Of a stretch of 64,000 nucleotides of DNA, positions 49,685 through 62,895 are shown piece after piece. A program made the position numbers and the translations under genes. Source of the DNA: Warburgia ugandensis (lineage: Eukaryota; Streptophyta; Magnoliopsida; Canellales; Canellaceae); NCBI GenBank assembly GCA_035236585.1, contig CP141132.1, forward strand, positions 65,461,880-65,525,879, in the 5' to 3' direction. Position 1 is the stretch's first letter; the number at the start of each line of letters is the position of its first letter. The notes below the pieces were generated by a model. It did not search any database and was not told where the DNA came from. It saw nothing but the letters and a program-made list of their open reading frames with translations.

Positions 49685-49775
49685 GTTTACAGGCTGCCTA
49701 CTATAGGCTCTTGTGGTCCGCCCCTTCCCCGGATCCCACATAGGGGGGAGCTTCATGCGCTGGGGATGCCCTTTT
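49685..49775 (+). mobile_element. Au-type SINE, 5' truncated
   Basis: CAGGCTGCCTACTATAGGCT followed by TTGTGGTCCGCCCCTTCCCC, GGAGCTTCATGCGCTGGG and a T-rich end matches the 3' half of the complete SINE at 10795-10977 read on its own strand. The head is absent, as in a truncated LINE-driven insertion. Confidence 0.8.
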
Positions 49776-50087
49776 TGTTATCGATCCCTGCCTAAGCAAT
49801 ATCACAATAATAATCCAAATCAAATTGGGTATTTAAATTCAAAACATAGTGATTGATAAAGAGCATAAACACGACCATCATCATGTGTGAGTAGATGCAA
49901 GACGATTGAGAGTGTCACTCTGGGTGGATAAGCTAATATGATATTGGCAATGGCTATGTTCTTCAGTAGTCCCAGACTCTCTCTCTCTCTGAGTTTTATT
50001 TTTTTGTGGCCATTCCCTACAAAATACATGCAAACATTACTACAACAGTTTTCTTATCTTCATTCTACTAAAATCAGCTCATTGCGT

Positions 50088-50530
50088 ACTGTTGGATTAC
50101 AAATTATCCTAAAAGCTTAAACTAATAGGGGTGAGCCAACAATACTTATATCTCTAACACATTCTTTCACGTGGAAGCTTGCATGTGCATTTGATAAATA
50201 AGGGGTTTAGGATTTGAACTCATGCCTTTCAGGCAAAAAAGACTCTGATACCTAAAAGCTTAAGCTGATAGAAAGTGGGCTAATAATATTTATATATCTA
50301 ACATACTCCTTCACGTGTAAGATTTTTTTTCTTTTCTTTTTCTTTTTTTTGCTATTGCACATAGACCCAAACATAGGCTCATCTTCCTTGAGTTCGAAAG
50401 TTAACAGTGGGGGCCTCTGGATTCTAAATCATGACCTCTCGATCAATAATATGATATTGGATTACTATTTATCCGAAAAGTTTGAATGGATAGAAAGTGG
50501 GTAAATAATAGTTATATCTCTAACTTATAC
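50088..50530. repeat. Three partial copies of a dispersed repeat
   Basis: The phrase GGATTACAAATTATCC...AAAGCTTAAACTAATAG...ATATCTCTAACA recurs in changed form at about 50088-50185, 50235-50315 and 50448-50525. Two copies are followed by CTTTCACGTGG or CCTTCACGTGT. Non-coding repeat of unknown class. Confidence 0.7.
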
Positions 50531-51344
50531 AATGCAAAGCGGTGCCTAAATTATTGTTTCAAAAGAAAAAAAGAGAGAGTGGCAAGTACCCTACAGTCTT
50601 ATTAGAAATTTTAGCTGCCGCTCCCTTCTTGAGTAATATCACATTAATCATCTAAATCAAATCAGGTATTTACATTAAAAACGTAGTGGTTACAAAGAGC
50701 ATACCGATATCATCTTCATTGGGCACTGGCAGAAACGAGACTATTATCATGATCGACTGGAGCAACCATGGCGGATGGAGTATGGATGAGAGTGCCACTT
50801 TATGTGGACTAACTCAAGCTATGTCATCAATGGCTGTTTTTTATTAATCCCAGTGGTTCTCCCTTTCGAAAGAGAGGTCATCAACGGCCTCTAAATCTCT
50901 TACTACAATAGCTCCAACTGTCATTCTTGCAATGTTTACCCGTGAATCGTATTCAAAGTATCGAGATAGTTTCCTACAGATCAGTCTTTTCTACTGCCGA
51001 TCAAAGCTTCTCTGTAAAAGTTTATATACCAACGTTCTGAAAGTGTATGAGAGAAGATGGAGTAGTACAAGTTTGGGGAAAATGAGAATATAGCAGCTTG
51101 AAGGTTAATCTTCCCCGCTTTCCATCAACAGGCAAGGACTACGAACAGGCATTCAGCGACAGTCTCATCATATATGGACGTGCATGCATGGCCGTGAGGG
51201 AAAATAGCTCTTCTATAAATTGCCATTATAACAGATCCCTTATCTGTCATTGGTCCGTCAGCTTTCTGACTCTCTCTCACACCTAAGCAATATAACTATT
51301 CCCTCAGTCAGTGCCAGTTCATCACTTTTTCTTATGTTTATTCC
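50531..51344. other. No recognisable gene
   Basis: Non-coding; no repeat or exon recognised. Confidence 0.5.
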
Positions 51345-51473
51345 ACTATAATCTGCTATGGTAAAAGTTGTCATCGCATGATTTTTAGGTGACTGATTCA
51401 GGACGTGGAAATAACCTCTCGTAAAAATACAAGGTAAAGTCATGTACTATAGGCCTTGTGTTCCATCCCTTTC
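51345..51473 (+). mobile_element. Au-type SINE, 5' part, interrupted by an LTR element
   Basis: GCTATGGTAAAAGTTGTCAT, then ATAACCTCTCGTAAAAATAC and TGTACTATAGGCCTTGTG follow the Au SINE order. The SINE breaks at CCCTTTC and continues at 54138 with CTAGATCCGGCATAGGCAGG. Joining the two sides gives a continuous Au sequence across its GC-rich tail. Confidence 0.75.
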
Positions 51474-54132
51474 TGTAATGACCCCAATTTTTGTAATATT
51501 AAAATCCCATAAAAAGTTCAGTTTTGAAGATAAGGGCATTTTGGTCATTTTACTATTTGCCTTGACTGAATCTAGAAACTTGGTCCTGAAAATGGTACCA
51601 TTAGATGCGTCTCAGAAAAAGGAATCCAACAAGACCAAAATCACCCAAAACGGAGTTAAAATGAGCAAGTTATGGCCCTTTGAAGTTCAGGGGCAAAACT
51701 GTAATTTTAACAAAAACGGATTTAGCTGCAAAACACAGGGACCCGTTTTGATATAGGCACCCTTCATCTTCCACCTCCTAGAGGGTTCTAGAACGGCGGT
51801 GATTGGGGGTGAAATCACCGCAATTCTGGAGGTTTATCCACCACCATTCAAAGGCGGTGAGAGCCCCCTCCAGAACCCTCTCATAGCTCTATAAATAGAG
51901 CTCTTGGGAGCCTCTAATGGCAGCCCAAAAGGTTGAAGAAAAATCGTTGTGGAGGAGTGACCTAAAGGGGAAACAAGGAGAAAAACCTAGCAACGAGCCA
52001 GGTATGCCTAAGATCCCTTAAAACCCATCTTCACAGTAATCCTAGGATCAATTTTCCTAGGTTTTTGCATGGAAAACCATGCAAAATGGAGCCCTGGAGA
52101 CTCACCAAGGACCCAGGGACGTTGCCTGGGCCACATTGGTTCAACAGGGTCGAACCAGGGTGTCCTGAGGATGCCCTGGTCCCCCAGACGACGGAACGTT
52201 CCAGATGGAACGTAACACGTCGTTCCCATTTGAAAAACCAAACGGGCGCATCCGGGGACGTGCCAACAAAAGAGAGAGTCAGGCGGGAAAACCTGACGCG
52301 TCTGCAGACGCGCCCGCTAAGGCGCACGCCACAAACGGGCAGCGTGCTAGCGCTACGGGATCCTTTGTTTCTTAAGGAAGCCGGGGCGCATGACGCAGAC
52401 GCGCAGCGCCCTAGCATTCCGTCTTTTCATTCTTGAGACCCTTATGTACATGCGACACTAAAACGCTTATAACTTGAGATCTAGAGCTCCGATTGAGGTG
52501 CCGCAAAAGGCGTTGTGTCCGTGTCGATGACGCGGACACACCCAAACTATAAAATCCCTGATCAAGGCTCAATCAAAGGTGGGCATGAACCTTAGAATAG
52601 GATGGTGACGCGTGGCCACTAGACCTTTGGAAAAACTGAGGATACTAAGGCCCAATTAGGACCTTAGGACACCCATAGGCATAGGGATGAACCCCTAATG
52701 CCTAAGTAATAAGACCAACTACTCTAAAACCCATAAAAGATAGGCCAAACTAACCTTAGTCCCCAAACCATGTTCAGGAGCGTACGAGGACAAAGGGGTT
52801 AGCGTGACCTAGTCAGGTAGGTGCTCTATCGCTACTAGATTCTTTTAAAAGAACTATTATTGTTTTGAGAACACATGTCTTAAGTATATGACTTGTTTAG
52901 CATGACTTAATTCAGCATGCATGTGATAAATGCTTTATGCATAGACATGTTTTGTAAATAATTGCATATGCATTATGCATAGATATGTTTTGCAAACTAT
53001 TGCATAAATTGCATGATTTGTGAGCATTAAGTTCTTGCAAAAATTGCACGTCCTTGAGGGTTGCTAAAAGACGCTGGAGTGCCGAGGGCCAGGCAGTTGT
53101 GAGGAACCCAAAGAGGACAGGTTTCGAAAAAGAGATTTTTTCGCTTGTTTGATCTTCTGTGATTTGGGCTAGTAAGCTCGTGGGTGTTATGCCGAGGGGT
53201 TTGGGTTGGCTACTCAGCCTCTACCACTATTAGGTGGATGGGTACCACGCTCGAAAAGAGGCAACGTCCCTACGTCGACTGCATGTGGTACAGGGGGCTA
53301 CCACTGGTGTCATGGCATTGGGTCGACATGTCATAGGCCCCGTGGAGGCTATGACCGAGTGTCCTCAGGTACCCGGGGACCACACGGCAAGGAAGTCGTG
53401 GGCATAGTTGGACCCTATGATTTATAAACTTATTTGCATTGCACATGGCATGATATGAGGTTGGTCGACCATACCATACTAGAGATCCATGAGTTGGATT
53501 CAATGAAGCATCTTATGCATATCACAATATTATGATATATATGTATATGATACTTTCGATTTTTGGATTATGTGATCCTTTAAGTCGTTAGTATGTCAGT
53601 TTGACAATGGATTTTGATATCGATATTGAACTTGAGTATTCAGACATGCGCATGTTTTGAAAGAGCATATGATTTTAAAACATCTCATGCATTATAAAAC
53701 TAGTAGTGATAGGCTCCTACTGAGTATAGTATATACTCACTCTATCCTTAACATTTTTCAGGATAGTTCCACTTACAAATAGAAGATGCCTCAGGAGATA
53801 TTAGTGTTACAAGCAAGCGAATAAACAAAAGAGACAACTATACATGTGAGTAAACTTTCTATCCTTTGGACATGTATTTATTTACAGTTGGGCTGTGTGT
53901 TGTGACTGGATAGACATGGGGAAAAACATTTATGATTTTTAAAGTTTTCAAAAACTACCTTAGTTGTTGTGAAAGCAAATGACACTTGGGGTTTTCAAAA
54001 TGAGTTTAAAACAAAAAGGTTTTCCACTGTATTGCATGGTTTTTATAAAATGGTTTTCAAATAGGGATGCATCCCGCCTTAGGAAATTAGATATTGCATT
54101 TAAAAATGCATGGGAAAACCTGGGTCGTTACA
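51474..54132 (+). mobile_element. Solo LTR or non-autonomous LTR element, 2659 bp, CTTTC target duplication
   Basis: Begins TGTAATGACCCC and ends GGGTCGTTACA, so the ends are inverted repeats with one mismatch. CTTTC occurs at 51469-51473 and again at 54133-54137, the 5-bp duplication expected from LTR-element integrase. Inside are a TATA box (CTATAAATAG near 51889), a CpG-rich block at 52190-52420, and TGAGTATAGTATATACTCACT near 53720. No gag-pol coding is seen. Length and layout fit a gypsy-class LTR left after recombination between two LTRs. Its many intact CpG sites suggest it is younger than the surrounding repeats. Confidence 0.85.
51885..51902 (+). promoter_or_regulatory. Palindromic TATA box of the LTR
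   Basis: AGCTCTAT-AA-ATAGAGCT: an 8-bp inverted repeat centred on the TATAAATA core. Probably the LTR's own RNA polymerase II promoter. Confidence 0.55.
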
Positions 54133-54137
54133 CTTTC

Positions 54138-54190
54138 CTAGATCCGGCATAGGCAGGAGCTTCGTGGACTGTGGCTGGCCTTTTTTTAAT
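54138..54190 (+). mobile_element. Au-type SINE, 3' part
   Basis: CTAGATCCGGCATAGGCAGG followed by AGCTTCGTGGACTGTG and a short T run is the tail of the SINE split at 51473. Confidence 0.75.
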
Positions 54191-56069
54191 CCGCTAGTAG
54201 TGAAAAGACCAAAGTAGGCACCGAAATTATCATTGCTGGAAAAGAAAGTGGTCAGTTGTAATTTCACAAGATGTAGCCACCTGGGGCTCTTATCTTTCAT
54301 CCAAATCAAATCAGAGAAAGAAAAGAGAATTTTTATCATGCAAAGCTTGATTTAAATTGAAAAATATGCATGCTGGACTCACTTTTTTTTCTTGGGGGGG
54401 GGGGGGGTTGATCCAAGCTATTTATTGAATTCTACTTGATTCAAATGACCTAGGTTTATGCAAGTAAAACTTGTCCTTTATAGTTTCTTAAGAGATAGTA
54501 TAATACAAAAACAACTCAGAAATTATCTAATTATATAGAATCACAAGAGGTACAAGTAAAAAGTCTTCAAAGTCTCACTCTACTTGCCTTATTATTGGTG
54601 TCCATGTCAATCTTCGTCACCAACCAAAAATTCAAGTACAGCACCCAACCGAAATAGAAATCTCTTTCTAAAGTCTGGCTTTAAACTCATATGCCCTTCT
54701 ATCTACTGAATCCTTTTCTTCTCCTCTAAATTTGTTCAATTAGGCTACTTGGATATATTCAATGGGAACACAATTCTTTCATTTCTTTCTCTTTTCTCAG
54801 CTATGTTGTTGCCTGAATAACGTCAAATTTCTAGAAAACTGATATTCTTTAGTGAAAGCTTTAAACACTTTCAACTATTGTTGTTGTGGAAGTTGATGAC
54901 TTCTATTGATTAGTGTGCTTAGTTTGTGGATTGGGATTGAAAGGGAAATGGGATCTAAGCTTACTTGGAGATTGGAGGCCTTCTAGTTATTTAAGAAATT
55001 TTGAGTTAAGCCAATTCTTCTGGGGTTTAGATAGCACCAATGCCTAAAAAGTATAACGAGGCCCGCTTTTTAGATAGTCCAGCTGTTCATCTTCTGAGCC
55101 AACTCAAGTGTTCCCTAAAAGTTCATCTATTCAGTTATTCTATTTTACATTTTCCAATCAAAAGTTAATGGTAAATAAAAAATGTCAAAGGATGGAATCA
55201 TCAGGTGGATATGATTTTGAGAGATGCCTATCTGAGAGCATGCCCAGAGGATAAATGGTTTGGATTGTCTAAAGCACGAGGTATGTTGGTACCCTTTAGT
55301 TGGTGCCAACAAATTCTAGTGAGAGAGAGAGGATTTCTCAATTTGCCCTTGAACATTCTTGCCATCTATAAACGGGATAAGATATTGATAATATCTACTT
55401 TCAAAAATTATTATATTTTAGCTCTTGAAATGAATAATAGAGTTAAATAATTCATTGGAAATCCATTTTGATTGAACTAGTCAAGAAGATGGCGAGTGTT
55501 TGCTTGGAGGGTTGTTTCTTCCATTAACATGTATGCAAGGAATCTGAACAAGCATGTAGCTACTGATGGGTCTATACCATATGTGGATTTTGTACCTAAT
55601 TTTTACCTCACTGATCACTGCTGAAATTTTCAAGACTGCAAGATTTCCAGGCACCAGATTTGGAGATTGGATATCCAAGAATATTTTAAGACTTGGATTT
55701 TGGATATCTCGAAAAAATCAAGATCAAATTTTGAGCCTGATTTTTCAATGGGAATCCAGTCAATCAACATCCTCTAAACTCCTATAAATAGAAACCAAAG
55801 AAACTAGTATTGATCATCCATCCCAACATAAAGTCTCGTGCAAAGATTTCTCCTTCTTCCCATGGATGTAGATCAAGATTGATCTAACCACATAATGCGG
55901 TGTGCATCTATGGGAATGTGTGATTCTTAGACTTTTCTGTATGGTTTGATCGAAGCCGCTGTGCACACTCCCTGGTATAAGATCTTAGGCTCGTGCTGCA
56001 TCGTCCGAAGTACATCCACGCAACAAGGATCCGGCATGGCATGCGTCATTGCAAAACAGTGGGGTTCTT
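54191..56069. other. No recognisable gene; G14 run at 54394
   Basis: Non-coding. A pure run of 14 G lies at 54394-54407 next to a T-rich stretch. Open frames at 55205-55450 and 55566-55787 have no recognisable family. Confidence 0.5.
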
Positions 56070-56612
56070 TGCTAGAGGAACTCATTTGGAGACTTAACCT
56101 AGATAGACCTGCTTTCAATGGCTGACCCACCTTAGATTGGTTAGACACCAAAATTCATGATCGTTGGATGATTTGAACTATGTCGTTTTAGATTTTAAAT
56201 TATTAAAACATGCCATTGGAGTTTTAAACTGAAAATTCTAGTAACTAGAAGCATCCAATGGGCATTTGCAAGTAGCTTAAATAGGAGAAGCCCAACAAGA
56301 TGACCAATAGGTCAGATCATCCAAAGGCCCCAAAATGAATCTCAAAATAAGTCCCGCCTGCATTTTTTTTTTTTTTATCCTATAAATTGGGTGCTTCATA
56401 AAAATAGCCAATCCGGTTGATAAAGAAAGGCTTAGAATCATCTATCTGACATAACCTATGGAATTAAGGGTACTTACAGATAGTTAATCTCATCTAATGA
56501 CTAAAAGTCGTCCATCTAGAGCGATGCTTGTCAAGTAGACATTTACAAGTCTGAAAATCTACTTCCCTTATCTAGAGCTACAGCAACGTAGAAATATTGC
56601 AAGTGTGGAGGT

Positions 56613-58037
56613 CTAAAACCAGCCAAAAGGACAAGGTGAAGAGAGGCACCTGCAGACAGTAACTCCGTCACCTAATGGAATCTGGCAAAACTCAATGTGA
56701 GGATTTGCTACCAAGGATTTGTTAAACTCGATTATGTGGAACCTAGAGAATTTCTTACTCTCTGGAACCAAAGAGTCCGGCATGGCTATTGTTCCAAACC
56801 AGAGTGTGTTATAAGTGAGAATTAGCCCAGCAATTCTCACCAGCTTCAACTACTTCTCATGCTAATTTTGGTAGTTATCCTTGTCCGCATCAGCGTATGC
56901 ATAGTCGAAAGAGTCTTTATTCTCTTTCTGAAACCAAAACCAATACCAACATATATAGTTCAAGACATGATAATGGAAGTAAAGAAGACATGAAGCATGA
57001 AAAGTAGTAAACAGAAACATATTAAGAGTTGCACATGTAAGTTACACTGATGGTCATGAAGTCTTAATATATACAAAGTGCTGGATAGATTAGCTTACAT
57101 CAGCCAATAGTTTATCAAGGATTGGAAGTGCAGCAGACTCAATGAAGTCGATTTTATGCTCGACACCATCCTTTTTAATAATTGGTAATCCAACCTTGTA
57201 CGAGTCACGGTTCATATCTATGGCTATGATCTGCATTGAGTCAGTGATTAATTAGATCATTATATTGATAAAGGCATAAAATAGGAAGAGATATGAGTAG
57301 GAGAAAGACTTTGCCATCCTCAGCTATAGATAGAGCTGTGAGTAGCAGAAAGTATCCTATGAAAACTCCGATCTCCATTGTCTTCTTTGTATGATGAGCT
57401 TCGAGAACAAGGCCATTAAGGGCCCTTGATCAGGTGCAGTAGCAATTATACTCCTAGGGAAATAAACAAGATTTTGAAGCCTGTCATGATTGTTAGTGAT
57501 TTCAGAACATTAATAAAGTTCAAAAAACAAATATTGACTGATAAGTAGGATGTAGCGTGTCTGTGTGTCTATATATATATATGTATATGTATTCCAATGT
57601 TAATATCCATGCGATAATATCATTGTAAAGTTTATTTAGGATGGCATCTTATCTACGTAGCTAAATCAGGCAAGATATAGAAAAAAAGTCATTCCTAACT
57701 GTAAAACCGTGTGCCAGGAATGGTGATGAGGTCAATTACCATGGATAGCTGGCAGTAGCATCTCTTAACTCCTTTAGGCGCTCTGCTTCTCTTGGGTATA
57801 CACTGGTCTCCAAGATATACTACAGAAAGAAAAAAAATTAAGACTAGTTTAGCTAATAATCCCAACAAATGAGACAAAAGAAGCATAAGAAAAATAGCAT
57901 GGTAAAGCTGTAATAGGAATTGCCTGATACAACTAGTTGCTCTGTAATAGTCCCTTGTTAGGTCTTGAAACTTGTTTGGTAGAGGATTTAGAAGCCTCTC
58001 CCATTGCTCTTGACAATATTCTTGAAGAATATACCAT
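56613..58037 (-). pseudogene. Caffeoyl-CoA O-methyltransferase-like gene, broken second copy
   Basis: All five exons align with the intact gene: 58037-57924, 57819-57740, 57453-57310, 57230-57099 and 56927 to about 56640. Damage: a stop in exon 1 (LLQSN-stop), exon 3 one base short (144 instead of 145), and two stops in exon 5 (after DNYQN and after HEK). VDADKD has become ADADKD, the YDN metal ligand text has become TYN, and the normal stop has mutated so the frame runs on eight residues to 56613. Splice sites remain, including the GC donor of intron 1 (CAG|GCAATTCC). The gene cannot make the enzyme. Confidence 0.9.
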
Positions 58038-58733
58038 TGATACAATCTATTTAGTTAGAAAATTTGTTGAGTTTAAGCCATGTAATTAATATGGATGTAA
58101 GACTTAAGAGATATTACATGTATGCTTCAACCATACTTACTGCCCAAATTTTTCATAATTGGGATCATTACATGAATTTCTGTAAATATTATCACATTCA
58201 GTGGCATTGGACCATTTTGAGTTTCACATGGTAACTTATGGAAAAGGAACTTTGTCATAATCTAATTTATGTGTATCATGTTAGAAATTTGGGGAAAGAG
58301 TGTGGAAATGGAGTAGAAGAAATGACGTATGGCTTATGGCACGTATAATCCAGCGGTCCTTATTGACTCCCACTAGGATTGCTTATAGGATTAATTTGGC
58401 AAACCAATCCTAGGATACTACAATCCTTATGTGGGTTATGTAAGCACCCAACACAAAATTTACCTATGAAGTCTAATTAGGCAGGATCTAATCTATCAGA
58501 AAAAATACAAAATGAAAACTCATGACTATTTGAAAAACTTGTTTTATGTTCTTGAAAATGAGGGAAATGATTCTTTTATAGAATTTTTGGGTAGTTATTT
58601 TCTCACCGAATTATTTTTCACTAAGTGACTCTTTCGACTAATTATGGCTCTTCATTTTAAATTTGAGATACAACTCTTAGTTACAAAAATTCAAACTTGA
58701 TACAACAAATTTTATAATTAAATATATTTAATT

Positions 58734-58893
58734 AACACTAAAAATATCCAATAAATAAACTATGGTTAAACCATATGCCACTTCTAGTGCAACACACAAA
58801 GTTCTTAGGCATGAACACTAAAAATATCCAATAACTAAACTATGGTTAAACCATATGCCACTTCTAGTGCAACACACAAAGTTCGTAGGCATG
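58734..58893. repeat. Tandem duplication, 2 x 80 bp
   Basis: Units 58734-58813 and 58814-58893 run AACACTAAAAATATCCAATA to GTAGGCATG with about two differences. Segment copy 1 has a single unit near 45045-45125, so the doubling followed the segmental duplication. Confidence 0.95.
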
Positions 58894-59489
58894 ATAAGAA
58901 CTATATGTGGGGACCAATGTTTGAAGAACTAACATTCATTTGGCAAAACCTGTCTATCATGGGCTGTTCTAAAATTACCAATATCAGTTAATCTGAACTT
59001 CCTAAGCTATCCATTGCACGACCTAAAGTAGGGCTTTGGATAATCTAGTGCGGAAGAATTTTGGGGCATGGCTCATTTAAGATATGACTAGGTAGAAGAA
59101 TGGTCTCAATCATATTTGTGCGTGTAAGTTCTTGGGTTTTATGCATACATATACCATAGCCAAGCTCTGTAAACTAGATGATTGGAGAGATGGCCATGTC
59201 ATATTACCTAATATTCTGGTTGGAGATTTTCTAGTCATTTAGACCCAAATGGTGGGCTATTCTATGTACACTTTTTGATGTATCTGAACCGAAGGAATTA
59301 ACTTAATTTTTTTTTGCATCCCTTTCTTTTTCTCTTTCCTCTTGACATCCTTAGACGTAAGATATTACACATGTTACTAAAGCAAGATGCGGGAAGATAT
59401 ATGCATCACATCTCTCTTCTAAACAAGCTACTTCTCATTTTCTTTTCTTCCCATCTCCGTCTCTACTGCAACACTTTTACCTTCTTTAA

Positions 59490-60010
59490 ACTTGTTGAAA
59501 ATGGATCCTTCCACTGGAATATATGCTTTAGAGGACTTTCAAGAAGGTTGGAGAATGAGCAGCTTGCATATTTACCGGAAATACTAAATAATGTGTTCAT
59601 TGGTCCAAGGAAGAAAGACATAATCATATGGATGTCTTCTACCAGAGGTAGATAGATTCATAGTAAAGTCAGCTTATCATGCACCCACACCAAGAGAGTA
59701 GTCTTAACAACTAGCTAACTTGGTCTAGAATACTATAGCTCCTCCAAGGTTGACAGTCTTCTCTTGGACCACGGCTTCAAACAAAATAATTACCTTCAAC
59801 AAAATAAGATCCAAAGGCAACGATGGACCATTCTTGTGTTATTTGTGTCACAACAACAGTTCTGAAACTGGGAACCATTTGATGCTTTAGTGCCCTATAG
59901 CTTACAAATTTTGGCTGCATATGCTAAAAAAGTTCAATCTCAAATGGAGTTACCTCACTCGGTGCCATAATTTTGTGCTCAATGGAAATGAAGTCTACCT
60001 CACTCTGTGC
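59490..60010 (+). mobile_element. LINE 3' fragment (end of RT and zf-RVT domain), copy 2
   Basis: Text reads GSFHWNICFRGLSRRLENEQ, then FIGPRKKDIIIWMSSTRGR, then after a break TVFSWTTASNKIITFNKIRS, then the zinc motif CYLCHNNSSETGNHLML and CPIAYKFWLHMLKKF. This is better preserved than copy 1 but has a stop after HLML and frameshifts. It matches the C-terminal part of plant L1-type LINE polyproteins. Confidence 0.8.
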
Positions 60011-60685
60011 CAGAATTACATGCACAATGGATCGGTATTCATTTCAATGTCAAGGCCTGAGATCTGTGGTACCTGTGTTGCAAGGCAGCACTCTAGGTTC
60101 TTTTGGCTTGAGAGGCATGCTAGCTCTTTTCTAGCGAAGAGTAAGCCACAACATCTCCTCAATGAGGTAGTTATGCCACAACATGGGCATCTTGCTCTAA
60201 GCTTATCTCATGCTTTATTGAATCCCTCATTATAAATTGGAAATCTATCACTCAAAATATGATAACCATCTCCCTAAGTAGCACCCTCCTCCTCTGAGCA
60301 TTTTCAAGCTTAACTTGGTGGGACTTGTTATGGAAATTCGGGGGCAAGTGGAGCTAGTGTGTTTCTTTCCAATCATGAAGGAAGTTCTATCAGAAGCATG
60401 AAAAAAGGCATGACTTCAATTTGCCAATATCTTTTCTCCTCCTCAGGATATATTTTGCAATGTTTGTAGGTTGCATGTGGGTAGCAAAATAAGTTAGAAT
60501 TGGGACCACTTTTTGAAAGTTTTTCAATGATCCTAGCCATTCATAGATTCACCCTCCCTGAAGAGTAGAGGCGTCAAACTTGACCCATGACTTGCACCTT
60601 GCACTTAGGTCACTAGTAAATAATCTATCAAAATAGCCTATAGCTGGCCACCCATTTATTTTGCAAGCAGCTTGTGTTGTACCTA

Positions 60686-62895
60686 CAATTTTTCAAATGG
60701 AATGTCCTTCAACCAAGGATTTAGGAAAAGTTGAGGTGGCCCATGGTTGTCCTGGAAATCAAAATAATCAACTAGATCACTCAAAAGTCATTTGGACCAC
60801 AAATGAAACTTGAGATTATATCTTGGCCATAGTTGCTAGGTGCACTCATCTACCAAAGAAGACAATCTAAGTTAATTATTCAATGGGCCTACAAAAGTCA
60901 CATCAACAGAGTGACCTACCATATGATTGAACCATTAAGTAGATGTATATAGTCTACTTAGAAACAAATTTCTGCACAGTGCGGCATGAAGGTCACAAGT
61001 CTATAAATACATGGGATCACATTACATTTAATATTTGTAGAGAAATAAGACATTGTACTATGCAATCCAATCTTGCAGCCATTGAAAAATTACACTGATC
61101 CAATTCATTCCCCAGTAATATCATCATTATGAATTTTTATAAGAAAACTCCAAAGAGTAAATGAAAGATCACGGGTAGAAAATTATTCATTTGAACAGGT
61201 CACATTTATCCCCAAAAACCAAAACTTGAATCCCATTAAATCCACATTTAAAGCACTTAGATAAGAGGAATGGGATATGCCAAGCTATTGTATATTGTTT
61301 TAACATTCACATGATGGGTCTCATTTTTTCGATTCAGCTATTCATCAAATCTTACCAACATTGGAATTCTACCAGTCCAATAATAATATGGATTGGATGA
61401 TTCTACCATCTAAAAAAATCTACTTTTGAAGTCGAAATAGTCATCAAGTTCAACTTTTTAAGTAAATTGGTGAGGCAAATATTTGAAAAGTTTAGAAAAG
61501 GCATTTTTCATATATGAGTATAAGCTTTTATTTGAATTGTTAACTATGTTTACAAATAATATTTGAGAATTTGACAAATTATTGGTAAATTTTGAGTTTT
61601 ATTAGCTAAATTCATGTTAGTTTCTTGAAATCTCCTTGAATGTGACAAAAACAATTGTAAAATTGGCGAAAAAAGTTGGGGACTTCTTCAAAGATCAACA
61701 AAAGGAAGGACCTATAAATAAACATATTGAAAATATATACTTGTGATAATGGGAATGGTCATTTAAAAATATTATAGAAAAAGTCATTCTACATTCTAAA
61801 ATCCTCCAATGAGTGTGAGCTTCACACTATTTGGCATCCAAAGCTATTGAGATCATATAAGGGTATAATCGCACTGCTTAAAAGCTTATTTGGAATTGCT
61901 AGCTTGGTGTGCTTTGATGGTTTCAACAAATCAAAGGACTCCCTAGATTGGTGTTTCTATTTTTTCTCTGGCTTTCTTTACTTAGTTCAGAACAAGATGC
62001 AATGTTTTTGCCCGAGATATCAGTTCCTATTTCCCTTCTGCTTCTTAAGTGCAGTTCCATTACTTTTGAAATTGGATATCATGGGATACAGAAAAATTAT
62101 TGCTGCACAGTATGGGCCTTTGGGCAGGTAGTAAGTAGAATTATTTGTTCCTTCCTCTTTCATTATTGTGGCTCAAATGAATTAATTGTTGTTTCTGTTT
62201 GTATTTGTCAATATAGATACAAAGAATGTAAAAGAAAATAAAGGAAAAACATATTTGTTTAGGTGAAGTTACGTTCATGTTTTATGATGCTGGCATATCG
62301 AGATTCAATAATTTCATGAGTATAGAAATACTATTTCTTCTTCTTTTATCTCTTTATCATGTAGTGTACAAAAGAATTAGTCTATGAAATGTTCTATTGT
62401 AAAAAAAGGTCCATACAAGCTCAGATTGACACTTGTTGCTTGTAGAAATCCTTTCCTCAACTTCTTTTGAGTTCATGGCATTAAATGGTTTTGATTCATT
62501 CCTCTGGCTTCTGGGATTTGTATGCTGTCACAGAGTGACTCATCTTCATTTGCTAAAGTTAATGCAGTTATATTAGTTTTCCAAGGCTTCTCACCACCTC
62601 ATTCTTGCAAAATTGCTCTCCAGGTGTGCTTTGATGAGTTTCAAAAAGGCTATATAATGATGTTGAATTTGATAGACATAGATATAAATTCTTATTTTGT
62701 TTTATATTTTTGTTACGTAGGTATTGAATCCTATGATATTTATATTTTGAATGTATCATTTTTCATTTCCCTTTTGCTTCTCAAGTAATGCTCAATGTTT
62801 TTGAGATATGAAGCACACCGAGGTTTGATTTATCAAAATAAACTTCAGCATGCATGAATGAAAAAGAGGAAAAAAGACAAAGATGTAGAAGATTA
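60686..62895. other. No recognisable gene
   Basis: AT-rich. Short plus frames at 61847-62241 and 62522-62788 share phrases (GGTGTGCTTTGATG, TTTCCCTT-TGCTTCT), which suggests an old local duplication rather than a gene. Confidence 0.45.

Larger units (their letters stand above)
56070..60685. repeat. Segmental duplication, copy 2
   Basis: Same-orientation partner of 38710-46840. It lacks the 2.09-kb element and the 1.5-kb block of copy 1, but has an extra 80-bp tandem unit at 58734-58893 and keeps more of the LINE fragment. Confidence 0.9.

Noticed and set aside
52031-52436. Overlapping 123- and 128-residue frames on both strands
   Set aside because: They lie in the CpG-rich part of a solo LTR with no gag-pol motif; long open frames are expected from GC-rich composition.
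61847-62241. 94- and 97-residue plus frames as a gene
   Set aside because: No recognised motif, overlapping frames, and phrases shared with 62600-62790 point to old repeats.
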